A DNA stretch of 64,000 nt. Origin: Sphingopyxis sp. BSN-002. Lineage in GTDB: Bacteria > Pseudomonadota > Alphaproteobacteria > Sphingomonadales > Sphingomonadaceae. Both the position numbers and the translations under genes were made by a program. The notes beneath the pieces are model-generated. The model saw only the letters and a list, made by a program, of their open reading frames with translations. It was not told the origin of the DNA and searched no databases. The number at the start of each line of letters is the position of its first letter. Within the stretch, counting starts at the first letter, position 1. The stretch lies in contig NZ_CP091804.1 in the NCBI RefSeq assembly GCF_022024275.1, forward strand, positions 682,001-746,000, in the 5' to 3' direction. Of this stretch, positions 16,555 to 24,408 are shown in pieces.

Positions 16555-17453
16555 GTCCAGTCCTGCCGCTTCGCCCATTCCGAAAAGGGCGTCGGCGTCA
16601 CGCCCAGCAACCGCGCCGCCGGTACGGTGTCGAGCGCCACAGGCGACACCGGCTGGTCGTTGTACCAGCGATAGAATTTCGCCATCCCATCATAGATGCT
16701 AGCAGGCTGCACCTCGCGCGAGCCGGTCACAAGTTCGCTCATCCGCGCGGCGAATTCGTCGGGCGACAGGCTCTGGAAGCGCACAGGGCGCCCCGCCGCG
16801 ACCGACAGCCGCTCGGCAACCTCTGCCCCCACCAGCGCCTCGGGTCCGCCCACCGCGATCCGGTCGGCGATCAGATCCTCGTGCAGCAGCGCCGAAACCA
16901 TATAGGCCGCGACATCCTCCAGGCAGACCCAGCTGATCTTCAGCGTCTCGGCCGCCGGATAGGCGAAGATCCCGCTGTTCACGATCGCCGGGCGCGACCA
17001 GATGCGAGTGATATTGTCCATGAATACCATCGGCTCGATGATCACATAGGGCACGCCGCTATCATGGATTGCGCGCTCGATGTCGCGCCGCCCGTCGTGC
17101 GCCGACAGGTCGAGGTCGCTGTCGGCGACGAAGCAGCTGGTGTTGAAGACGATCTTCTGCAGCCCCGCCGCGCTCGCTGCCGCGGCGATGTTGCGCCCCA
17201 TCGCCGCGGCGCGCTCGCGGTCGAATTCGAACGGCAGGTGCATGGCGAGCGCATCCTGCCCGCTGAACGCGGCAGTCAGGCTGGCGACGTCGTAAAGGTC
17301 GGCCGCGACCTCTGGCACATCGGGATGGACCGTCGCCGCCATGGCACCCGGGCGCCGCACCCCGGCGGTCGGTTCTAGGCCCCGCGCCTTCAGCGCCGTC
17401 AGCAGCGGGATGCCCTGATCGGCGGGCGCGCCGAGGACGAGGATCTTCTTCAT
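16551..17453 (-). CDS. NmrA-like NAD(P)-binding protein (atypical SDR)
   Basis: A 300-residue protein that starts MKKILVLGAPADQGIPLL, a Rossmann dinucleotide-binding segment of the atypical SDR/NmrA type. Later features include the family-like IVFNTSCFVADSD, YVIIEPMVFMDNI and LEDVAAYMVSAL. No clear YxxxK catalytic pair is visible, as is common in NmrA-like proteins, which may sense NAD(P) or reduce quinones and alkenes. It is the last gene of the minus-strand operon that begins near 23115, and its ATG overlaps the stop of the flavoprotein gene. Confidence 0.88.
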   Translation of the reverse strand: MKKILVLGAPADQGIPLLTALKARGLEPTAGVRRPGAMAATVHPDVPEVAADLYDVASLTAAFSGQDALAMHLPFEFDRERAAAMGRNIAAAASAAGLQKIVFNTSCFVADSDLDLSAHDGRRDIERAIHDSGVPYVIIEPMVFMDNITRIWSRPAIVNSGIFAYPAAETLKISWVCLEDVAAYMVSALLHEDLIADRIAVGGPEALVGAEVAERLSVAAGRPVRFQSLSPDEFAARMSELVTGSREVQPASIYDGMAKFYRWYNDQPVSPVALDTVPAARLLGVTPTPFSEWAKRQDWT

Positions 17454-19099
17454 GCCGCACCCTCCAGCTGCTTCGCCGAAACCTTCGCCGCGTGTCGCCC
17501 CGCGAGGAAGCCGAAGACCATCCCCGGCGCGATCGTCCCGCCCGGCCCGCCGTAGGTCATGCCCATCGCCGAGGCCATGACGTTGCCCGCGGCGTAAAGG
17601 CCCGCGATCGGTCCGCCGTCGACGCTCAGCACCTGCGCATTGGCATCGGTCTGCGGCCCGCCCTTGGTGCCGAGCGCGCCGCTCTTGATCTCGATCGCGA
17701 AGAAAGGCCCCTTGCCGATCGGCCCCAGCGTCGCGGCGGTCGAGCCGCGCCCCTCGGGATCGCCCCACCATTGGTCGTGCGCCGCGTCGCCGCGCCCGAA
17801 ATCGGGATCGCGGCCGGTGGCGCAATGGGTGTTGAACCGCTCGACCGTCGCATCGAGGGCATCGGCATCGATCCCGAGCCTCGCCGCGAGTTCGGACAGG
17901 CTTTCGGCGCGCATCGCCCATTGCGGCGGCGCGACGCCGCGCTCGCCGCTGATCATCCCGAAGCCGAAGCGGTCGATATATTGCTGGTCGAAGATCAGCC
18001 AGCACGGCAGGTTCGCATAGTCGAACGCGCTGACGTCCTGATCGTGGAACGCCGCGCCGATCGCATTGTAGTTCGCCGCCTCGTTGGTGAAGCGCTTGCC
18101 GGCACGGTTGACCATGATCGAATGCGGCAGGCTGCGCTGCCCCGCGACGAGAGTTTTTCCCATGGAGCAATCGCTTTCCGGCACCTCGGCGACCGGCATC
18201 CACCACGCCTCTCGCATATTGCCGAGCATCGCGCCGACGCGCATCGCCATCTTCAGCCCGTCGCCGGTGTTGGTCTTCGGACTCAGCGGATGCGTCAGCG
18301 GCCCGCGGATGAAGGCGCGGAGCAGATCAGCATCCCATTCGAACCCACCGGTGGCGAGCACCACCGCATCGGCCGCGACCTCGATTTCGCCGTCCGCCGT
18401 TTCGAAAACAGCACCCGCCACGCGATCGCCGTCCATGAGCAGCCGCACCGCGCGATGTCCCGTCTTTGGTTCGATCCCGCGGTCGAGGCATGCGCGGAGC
18501 AGCCGCCCGATCAGCGCCTGCCCGCTCCCGCGCAAATCGCCGTCGATCCGCCGCTGCAACTCCTCGGGCGCCAGCGGCTGCGGCTTCGCCTGCCCCAGCG
18601 GCGTGTCGTAGATCGAAAAATGCGGCGAGGGATAATAGGGCGACTTCGTGACCTTGTCGGCCCATTCACCAAGCTCGTGAAACGAAAAGAGCGGGCAGTC
18701 GAGCGAACGCCCACCATTGAGCATCCCGCCCGGAAATTCGGCATGATAGTCGGGAAACTCGGGGATCGGCCGAAACTGCACCGGCGTGTTCGCTTCGAGG
18801 AACGCGACCATCTCCGGCCCATGATCGAGGAAGGCCTCGACCAGATGCTGCTGCATCAGCCCGTGCGACATCGACATGAGGTAAGTCAGCGCCTTGGCGC
18901 GGCTGTCCTCGACGCCCAGCGTCCCCTCATGATGATTGTTGGGAATCCAGATCATCCCGCCCGACCAGGCGGTCGTCCCGCCGACCTGATCGCCCTTTTC
19001 GAACAGCGACACGCGCGCCCCGGCTTCGTGCGCCGACAGCGCCGCGGTGAAGCCCGCACCGCCTGTACCGAGGACGAGGACGTGCGGCGCTTCGCTCAT
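17450..19099 (-). CDS. FAD-dependent oxidoreductase, 3-ketosteroid dehydrogenase-like
   Basis: A 549-residue FAD-binding_2 family protein. The dinucleotide motif GTGGAG is at residues 11-16, with ARVSLFEKG and GGTTAWSGGMIWIPNN. The C-terminal end YAAGNVMASAMGM, then TYGGPGGTIAPGMVFG (Tyr about 516), matches the segment that in 3-ketosteroid delta-1-dehydrogenases carries the active-site tyrosine and a backbone-donating glycine. Related enzymes desaturate ring A of 3-ketosteroids or reduce fumarate-like substrates. The context (P450s, Rieske oxygenases, heteromer-like acyl-CoA dehydrogenases) suits a polycyclic isoprenoid substrate, but the family is broad. It is coupled to the NmrA-like gene downstream. 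Confidence 0.9.
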   Translation of the reverse strand: MSEAPHVLVLGTGGAGFTAALSAHEAGARVSLFEKGDQVGGTTAWSGGMIWIPNNHHEGTLGVEDSRAKALTYLMSMSHGLMQQHLVEAFLDHGPEMVAFLEANTPVQFRPIPEFPDYHAEFPGGMLNGGRSLDCPLFSFHELGEWADKVTKSPYYPSPHFSIYDTPLGQAKPQPLAPEELQRRIDGDLRGSGQALIGRLLRACLDRGIEPKTGHRAVRLLMDGDRVAGAVFETADGEIEVAADAVVLATGGFEWDADLLRAFIRGPLTHPLSPKTNTGDGLKMAMRVGAMLGNMREAWWMPVAEVPESDCSMGKTLVAGQRSLPHSIMVNRAGKRFTNEAANYNAIGAAFHDQDVSAFDYANLPCWLIFDQQYIDRFGFGMISGERGVAPPQWAMRAESLSELAARLGIDADALDATVERFNTHCATGRDPDFGRGDAAHDQWWGDPEGRGSTAATLGPIGKGPFFAIEIKSGALGTKGGPQTDANAQVLSVDGGPIAGLYAAGNVMASAMGMTYGGPGGTIAPGMVFGFLAGRHAAKVSAKQLEGAA

Positions 19100-19103
19100 G
19101 ATC

Positions 19104-19496
19104 TCAGGCCTTCAATTGCTCGACCATGTGGGCCGTGTCGAAATAATGGATGCGCATCGACGCCATCTTGCCCGCGTCGTCGAACTCGGTGACCTCGGCG
19201 ATATGCGTCTCGAAGCGCTTGCCGCTCGATTTCGCGGTCACAGTGAAATGGAGCAAAGCAACGGCATATTTCTCGCCGCCGACCAGCTCCATCCAGCGGA
19301 CCACCGGCTCTTCCCAATAGCCCATGACATGCGCGTAGAGCTTCTGCAGCGCGTCGCGCCCGCGCCACTCGCCGCCATAGGGAAGCGAGGTCGGTTCATG
19401 GATGACGAGATCGTCGGCCATGAAGGTCGCGACCTCGTCCCAGTCGCCGCGCGCAACAGCGGCGTACATCGCCTTGCTGGCTTCCAGCGGCGTCAT
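19104..19496 (-). CDS. NTF2/SnoaL-like small protein
   Basis: A 130-residue single-domain protein of the nuclear-transport-factor-2-like (SnoaL) fold. The order of elements fits the family: the N-terminal helix ASKAMYAAVARGDWDEVATFM, then DDLVIHEPTSLPYGGEWRGRDALQKLY and the sheet VALLHFTVTAKSSGKRFET. SnoaL-like proteins serve as isomerases (ketosteroid isomerase is one), cyclases or hydrolases. No clear KSI Tyr/Asp triad can be fixed by eye. The start overlaps the stop of the lipoyl-domain gene, so translation is coupled. Confidence 0.85.
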   Translation of the reverse strand: MTPLEASKAMYAAVARGDWDEVATFMADDLVIHEPTSLPYGGEWRGRDALQKLYAHVMGYWEEPVVRWMELVGGEKYAVALLHFTVTAKSSGKRFETHIAEVTEFDDAGKMASMRIHYFDTAHMVEQLKA

Positions 19497-19723
19497 TCGA
19501 TCGTGCCGACGAGCGCGCCGACCGGATAGACTTCGCCCTCGACGCCGGTCGGGCGGATCGTGCCCGCGACCTGCGCCTCGATCTCGACCGTCGTCTTGTC
19601 GGTCTCGACCGTGTAGATGATGTCGCCGACCTCGACGCGCTCACCGTCGCCGAACATCCATTCGTTCAGCGTCATTTCAGTCGCCGACATGCCGATCTTC
19701 GGGATGCGCAGTTCTTCCGCCAT
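19493..19723 (-). CDS. Free-standing lipoyl (biotinyl/lipoyl attachment) domain
   Basis: A 76-residue protein consisting only of a lipoyl-type domain. The modification site is in VETDKTTVEIEA, with lysine 43 as the likely lipoylated residue. The ETDK context is the standard lipoyl signature rather than the biotin AMKM motif. In usual 2-oxoacid dehydrogenases this domain is fused to the E2 acyltransferase; here no E2 core, peripheral-subunit-binding domain or E3 gene follows, since the NTF2-like gene begins at the overlapping stop. It lies directly after the E1 beta gene (4-base gap), so it presumably accepts acyl groups from that E1. Confidence 0.9.
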   Translation of the reverse strand: MAEELRIPKIGMSATEMTLNEWMFGDGERVEVGDIIYTVETDKTTVEIEAQVAGTIRPTGVEGEVYPVGALVGTIE

Positions 19724-19727
19724 CGCC

Positions 19728-20717
19728 TCAGCCCTTCCAGTTCACGGCGGTGCGCACCGCGTCGGCGATGGCGTCCTTGTTCGGGATCCACGCCTGTTCG
19801 AGCGCATTCGCCATCGGCACGGCCGAGAAAGCGCCGCCGATGCGCGTCACCGGGGCCTTGAGCTTGCCGAACAGTTTCTCGTTCAGGCGCGACGCGATCT
19901 CGGCGCCGGTGCCATATTGCTTCACCGCCTCATGCAGCACGATGGCGCGGCCGGTCTTTTCGACCGATGCGGTAACGGTCGCCTCGTCGTAAGGCGCGAT
20001 GGTGCGCAGATCGATGACCTCGACCGAAATCCCTTCGTCGGCGAGCTTGCCGGCGATTTCGAGCGCGTCGAGCACGGTGCGGCCATAGGTGACGATGGTG
20101 CAATCGCTCCCCTCGCGCGCCACGGCCGCCTTACCGAGCGGTACGACATGCCCCGGCCCCGGATCGTCGGATTTCAGGCCGTAACATAGGATATTCTCGA
20201 TGAAGATCACCGGGTCGTTGCACGCGATCGCCGCGCGCATCAGCCCCTGCGCGTCGGCGGCGTTCGACGGGGTGACGATCTTCAGCCCCGCGACATGCGC
20301 GAACCAGGCTTCGAGCATGTCCGAATGCTGCCCGCCGAAGCCGACCCCGACGCCGGTCGTGGTGCGGATCACCAGCGGCACGTTGGTCTGCCCGCCAGAC
20401 ATGAAGCGCAGCTTCGCGGCGTGGTTGACGATCTGGTCCATCGCGACCGTCACGAAGTTCATCAGCATGATCTCGGCGATCGGACGGAAGCCCGCGAGCG
20501 CGGCGCCGACGCAGGCGCCGACGATCGCCTGCTCCGAAATCGGCGTCGCGCGAATGCGGTTCTCGCCATATTTTTCGGTCAGCCCCGACGAGATCTTGAA
20601 CACACCCCCGCCCTGCTTCGCCGCGACATCCTCGCCGAGCAGGATCACCCCCGCATCCTCGGCCATCGCCTCGTCGATCGCGCGGTTGATCGCCTGCGTC
20701 ATCGTGATCTGTGTCAT
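19728..20717 (-). CDS. 2-oxoacid/acetoin dehydrogenase E1 component, beta subunit
   Basis: A 329-residue E1 beta subunit (transketolase central plus C-terminal domains). It begins ITMTQAINRAIDEAMAEDAGVILLGEDVA, has the conserved GVFKISSGLTEKYG and RATPISEQAIVGACVGAALAGFRP, and the C-terminal transketolase part with VIDLRTIAPYDE. With the alpha subunit it would decarboxylate a 2-oxoacid, or cleave acetoin, on thiamine diphosphate. The start overlaps the alpha-subunit stop. The substrate is unknown; a branched or polycyclic 2-oxoacid would suit the context. Confidence 0.95.
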   Translation of the reverse strand: MTQITMTQAINRAIDEAMAEDAGVILLGEDVAAKQGGGVFKISSGLTEKYGENRIRATPISEQAIVGACVGAALAGFRPIAEIMLMNFVTVAMDQIVNHAAKLRFMSGGQTNVPLVIRTTTGVGVGFGGQHSDMLEAWFAHVAGLKIVTPSNAADAQGLMRAAIACNDPVIFIENILCYGLKSDDPGPGHVVPLGKAAVAREGSDCTIVTYGRTVLDALEIAGKLADEGISVEVIDLRTIAPYDEATVTASVEKTGRAIVLHEAVKQYGTGAEIASRLNEKLFGKLKAPVTRIGGAFSAVPMANALEQAWIPNKDAIADAVRTAVNWKG

Positions 20718-21694
20718 GCCGCAATCTCCTCTTCGAAGACGTCCTTGCGGATTTCCTCAGGCCCCGGCAGCGGACTGTTCGCAGCGAATTCGGCAGCGGC
20801 GTCCATCTGGGCGTCAAGGTCGGCGACGATCGCGTCGAGCTCGGCCTCGGTGAACTGATGGTCGAGCATCAGCTGGCGCAGCCGCGGCAACGGATCCTCC
20901 GCCGCCATCTCGGCCAGATGCTCCTTGGGCATGTAGGAGAAGTCCGAGCCGAAGAAATGGCCCATCATCCGGTAGCACATCGCCTCGATCAGCGTCGGCC
21001 CCTCGCCCGCGCGGGCGCGGTCGACCGCGGCCTTGGTGGTGTTGTACATCGCGATCGCGTCGTTGCCGTCGACATGCACGCCGGCCATCCCATAGGCCTT
21101 GGCGCGGGTGACGATCGAATCGACCTTGGTGTGATCGGCAAAGGCAGTGTGCTCGCCGTAGCGGTTGTTCTGGCAGAGGAAGATCACGGGCAGTTTCCAC
21201 AGCTGCGCCATGTTCATCGCCTCGTGAAAGGCGCCGATGTTGGTCGCGCCGTCGCCGAAACAGACCATCGTAACCTTGCCGTCGCCGCGGTTCTGTGACG
21301 CGAGCGCCAATCCGTTGGCGATCGGCAGCCCCGATCCGACGACGCCCGTCGTCACCATCACCCCGGTTTCGGGATGGGTGATGTGCATCGACCCGCCCTT
21401 GCCGCGGCAGGTTCCGCCGACCTTGCCCGCAATCTCGGCAAACAGCGGATTCAGCGGCACGCCCTTGGCGATCTGGTCGTGCTGGCCGCGATAGGTGGTG
21501 ACCAGATAGTCGCTCGGTTCGAGCGCCGCCATCGCCGCCGCCGACACCAGCTCCTGCCCGCGCACGGTGTAATAGATCACCGCCAGCTTGCCGGTCATCA
21601 GCAGCGAACGGAATTTCTCGTCGGCGCGCGCGACGCGCATCGTGCGGGTGTAGATATCGCGCAGCTTGTCGCGGTCGATCGTCGTGTCGGTCAT
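20714..21694 (-). CDS. 2-oxoacid/acetoin dehydrogenase E1 component, alpha subunit
   Basis: A 326-residue thiamine-diphosphate-binding E1 alpha subunit. The cofactor motif is CFGDGATNIGAFHEAMNMAQLW, seen as GDGATN followed by the helix and VIFLCQNN. The substrate-side loop has CRGKGGSMHI. The start MTDTTIDRDKLRDIYTRTMR at 21694 is chosen because it overlaps the GST stop by four bases. The gene order alpha, beta, lipoyl domain without E2 and E3 implies that the complex borrows these from elsewhere or that the lipoyl protein serves another acceptor. Confidence 0.95.
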   Translation of the reverse strand: MTDTTIDRDKLRDIYTRTMRVARADEKFRSLLMTGKLAVIYYTVRGQELVSAAAMAALEPSDYLVTTYRGQHDQIAKGVPLNPLFAEIAGKVGGTCRGKGGSMHITHPETGVMVTTGVVGSGLPIANGLALASQNRGDGKVTMVCFGDGATNIGAFHEAMNMAQLWKLPVIFLCQNNRYGEHTAFADHTKVDSIVTRAKAYGMAGVHVDGNDAIAMYNTTKAAVDRARAGEGPTLIEAMCYRMMGHFFGSDFSYMPKEHLAEMAAEDPLPRLRQLMLDHQFTEAELDAIVADLDAQMDAAAEFAANSPLPGPEEIRKDVFEEEIAA

Positions 21695-22338
21695 GCAGGC
21701 TCTCCGATGCCCAGTTTGGGGTTGGCGCTGGCGGCGGCGCCGGGTCGGGCCGCGACGCGGTCGCGCCAAGCGGCCAGGTTGGTCAGTGCGGGATCGAGCG
21801 GCTGCCCAACCATCGCGCCGAATTCGACGAAGGAATAAAGCAGGATGTCAGCCAGACTGAAGCGATCGCCCGCGAGCCACGGCCCCGCGCCGACGATCCG
21901 GTCGACCTGCACCAGCCCGTCGGCCGCGAGGCGCTTCAGGTCGGCGGCGGCATCGGGCAGGCAAAGCAGCCGGCTCTGGAACATCGGCAGCCCCTCGGCG
22001 CCGCGGAAGCCCGCGGTCATAGGCACGACAACGAGCTGGTCGACGATCCGGACCAGCATCCGCGTCTGCGCCCGCTGCTCTGCGGTCGCGCCCAGCAGCG
22101 CATGACCGCCCAGCGTCTCGTCGAAATATTCGCAGATCGCGACGCTCTCGGCGATGCAACCACCGTCGTCGAGTTCGAGCAGCGGCGTATGCCCGAGCGG
22201 GCTTTTTACGCAGAAATCGGGCTGGCGGTTTTCGGCCGCCATGATGTCCACGAACCGGCGATCGACCTGCACCCCGGTCTCGGCGAGGTACATCAGCACC
22301 ACGCGCGGATTAGGGCCGAGCGACTGATAGAGTTTCAT
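21691..22338 (-). CDS. Glutathione S-transferase family protein
   Basis: A 215-residue GST. The N-terminal thioredoxin-like domain reads MKLYQSLGPNPRVVLMYLAE, with the cis-proline motif SPLGHTPLLELDDG and ESVAICEYFDE. The helical C-terminal domain contains ADILLYSFVEFGAMVG. The active-site serine/tyrosine position is near SLGPNPR. In sphingomonads GSTs take part in ether cleavage, dehalogenation and isomerisation of catabolic intermediates. It lies 12 bases after the SDR gene and overlaps the E1 alpha start. Confidence 0.9.
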   Translation of the reverse strand: MKLYQSLGPNPRVVLMYLAETGVQVDRRFVDIMAAENRQPDFCVKSPLGHTPLLELDDGGCIAESVAICEYFDETLGGHALLGATAEQRAQTRMLVRIVDQLVVVPMTAGFRGAEGLPMFQSRLLCLPDAAADLKRLAADGLVQVDRIVGAGPWLAGDRFSLADILLYSFVEFGAMVGQPLDPALTNLAAWRDRVAARPGAAASANPKLGIGEPA

Positions 22339-22350
22339 CGCGCGCTTCTC

Positions 22351-23115
22351 TTAGAACTGGACGCGCTTGGTGAAGCCGCCGTCGATGACCAGATGCGCGC
22401 CGGTCATGTACGGACACGCCGGCGAGGCCATGAACACGATCGCCTTCGCGACCTCTTCGGGTTCGCCGAAGCGCCCCATCGGCATCTGCGCGAGCGTGCC
22501 TTCATAGAGCGGCGGCACCGCCGATTTGATCACTTCCCAATTGCCGCCGGCATAATAGATCGCGCCGGGCGATACGATGTTGACGCGGATATTCTGCGCC
22601 GCGAGCGCCTGGCTCAGCTGCGAGCCATAGGTGATCAGCGCCGCCTTCAGCGCGTTGAACGCCTGCGGGACGATGAAGGTCTCGACCGCCGCGGTCGAAG
22701 ACATGAAGATGATCGACCCCGACCCCGATGCCGCCAGCGCCTCGGTCAGCACCTCGACGCCGTGGACTGCACCCATGATGTCCATGTCGAGCCCGCGCTG
22801 CCAGTCGCCCGTCGCGCCCTGCCCCGACGAGCTCGCGGTGTGGATGAAAATATCGCAGCCGCCGAGCGTGTCGCGCGCCTTTTCCAGCCAGGCGCGATAG
22901 CCGTCGGGGTTACCCGTCATGTCGAACTGTTCGCCGAACACCTTCCCCGGCCCCGCCGCATCGATCGCCGCCACTGCTGCTGCGACCTTCTCGGCATCGC
23001 GCGAAAAAAAGGCGACGTCGGCGCCTTCCGCCGCGAAAATCTTGAGCGAGGCGAGCCCCAGCCCGTGTGCGCCGCCGTTGATGATCACCTTCTTGCCGGC
23101 AAGACCCAGATCCAT
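22351..23115 (-). CDS. SDR family protein with Phe in place of the catalytic Tyr
   Basis: A 254-residue short-chain dehydrogenase-like protein. The glycine motif is INGGAHGLGLAS, and the active-site serine stretch FMSSTAAVE is present. The YxxxK pair reads PQAFNALKAAL, so the catalytic tyrosine is phenylalanine while lysine remains. The C-terminus MTGAHLVIDGGF is standard. Loss of the tyrosine suggests altered chemistry (for instance a lyase, isomerase or binding role) rather than simple alcohol oxidation. It is the first gene of an eight-gene minus-strand operon with a promoter in 23116-23286. The start follows GAGGAGGATG. Confidence 0.9.
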   Translation of the reverse strand: MDLGLAGKKVIINGGAHGLGLASLKIFAAEGADVAFFSRDAEKVAAAVAAIDAAGPGKVFGEQFDMTGNPDGYRAWLEKARDTLGGCDIFIHTASSSGQGATGDWQRGLDMDIMGAVHGVEVLTEALAASGSGSIIFMSSTAAVETFIVPQAFNALKAALITYGSQLSQALAAQNIRVNIVSPGAIYYAGGNWEVIKSAVPPLYEGTLAQMPMGRFGEPEEVAKAIVFMASPACPYMTGAHLVIDGGFTKRVQF

Positions 23116-23221
23116 CGCATCCTCCTCATGTCATTTTGAGAATGAGACTATCCTGCCCCGCGATGCCGGGACATCAGCAAAAATGGGAGCGTGGCGACCA
23201 AGCCTGGCTTCGAGAGAAATT

Positions 23222-23243
23222 TGACAAAAACTATTTTTCGTCA
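23222..23243. promoter_or_regulatory. 22-bp palindromic operator, family 1, site A
   Basis: The half-site TGACaAAAA (from 23222) faces TTTTcGTCA (to 23243) across CTAT. It matches 18 of 22 positions of its own reverse complement. The same arrangement occurs at 29450 and 32334. It lies between the divergent SDR operon and the phosphotransferase gene. A TTGACA at 23221-23226 could serve as a -35 element for the rightward promoter, with a weak CATTTC -10 at a 17-base distance. The TetR protein encoded at 31709-32308 is the likely ligand. Confidence 0.72.
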
Positions 23244-23286
23244 CATTTCTTTCCGGGACCGCATCATGGCGGCACGGGAGAGATGG

Positions 23287-24408
23287 ATGGCCGACGATAG
23301 CGCACTTGCTGCAAGCCGGGCGATTACGGGAGCGACGCAGGGCGGGGAAGACCGGAATGTCGCCGAACGGCTCAGGGCCTTTCTGAACCGGCAGGCGTCG
23401 CTCGACGGAAAGGTCGGTGCGATCCGGATCGACGCGGGCCGGCGTTCGGCCGGCGCGTCGAGCGGTACGATCCTTTTCGATGCCGACATCGCTGGCGACG
23501 GCGAAGCACCCCGGCGGCTCGTCTTCCGTTACGATCTTGGCGGTGCATTCTTCAGCCAATATTCGCTGCCGCCCCAATTCTCGATCATGCAGGGCCTCCA
23601 CGCGCGCGGGCTTCCGGTTCCCGAGGCGCTCTGGCTCGACGCCGAGGGCGCGGTGAACGGCAAGCCCGGATTGTTCATGGAACGGATCGAGGGGATAGCG
23701 CCGAGCACCATGCCGTTCAACGAAGGCCCCTATATGGCCGCGGACGCCGCGGGCCGGCACGCGATGCTGCTAGAGGCGGCGCGGACGCTCGCACTGATGC
23801 ACGCGACCTCCCCCGACGGTCTCGCCGACGGGCATTTCGCGCAGCGCGGCGGCGATGGTCATTATCTTGATCGCGAGATCGGCTGGACGCTGATCGAGCT
23901 GCGGCGGACGATCCCGCCCGCCGCGCCGGGCGCAAAGGCGGATTTCTATCGCAACATTCGCGAAACGCTGGAGACGGTCGCCGACTGGCTGACAGCGCAC
24001 GCGCCGCGCCACCGCGCACCCGAGCTCGCGCATGGCGACGCGAACATATCGAACTTCATGTATGGCCACGACGGTAAGGTCGTCGCCCTGCTCGACTGGG
24101 AACTGACGCATCATGGCGTCGGCGAAGCCGATCTCGCCTATCAGATCGCCGGAATCGCGCATTTCGCGCTGCTCGCGCCCCCCGTCGACGGCATTCCGAC
24201 CCCCGACGAGATGATCGCGGCCTATACGCAGGCGCGCGGCAAGCTCGACGACTGGGAGTTCGCACAAGTGCTCGGCGAATGGCGCCTAGCCGTCTTCGCC
24301 TCGATGGGAATGAGCCGCCTGCCGCCCGAACTCGAAGACGTCGAGCGCACCTATTGGACCGCCTCGCGCAAGCGGCTCGCGGCGCTGGTTCCGGGGATCG
24401 ACGGATGA
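23287..24408 (+). CDS. Aminoglycoside-phosphotransferase-fold kinase (APH family)
   Basis: A 373-residue phosphotransferase with the APH/choline-kinase fold. The Brenner motif is HGDANISN (His249, Asp251, Asn256), and the metal-binding Asp270 is in ALLDWELTHHG. The ATP-binding N-lobe spans residues about 50-120. The start at 23287 is preferred over an in-frame ATG at 23266 because GGGAG sits six bases before it. Many members of this family near acyl-CoA dehydrogenases (ACAD10/11-like) phosphorylate hydroxyacyl-CoA or alcohol substrates before elimination. That role is an inference here. It is coupled by ATGA to the AttH-like gene. Confidence 0.9.
   Translation: MADDSALAASRAITGATQGGEDRNVAERLRAFLNRQASLDGKVGAIRIDAGRRSAGASSGTILFDADIAGDGEAPRRLVFRYDLGGAFFSQYSLPPQFSIMQGLHARGLPVPEALWLDAEGAVNGKPGLFMERIEGIAPSTMPFNEGPYMAADAAGRHAMLLEAARTLALMHATSPDGLADGHFAQRGGDGHYLDREIGWTLIELRRTIPPAAPGAKADFYRNIRETLETVADWLTAHAPRHRAPELAHGDANISNFMYGHDGKVVALLDWELTHHGVGEADLAYQIAGIAHFALLAPPVDGIPTPDEMIAAYTQARGKLDDWEFAQVLGEWRLAVFASMGMSRLPPELEDVERTYWTASRKRLAALVPGIDG

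Noticed and set aside
19493-19723. Lipoyl protein as the remnant of a broken E2 gene
   Set aside because: The domain is complete with a proper stop that overlaps the next gene's start, and no E2 core sequence follows in any frame.
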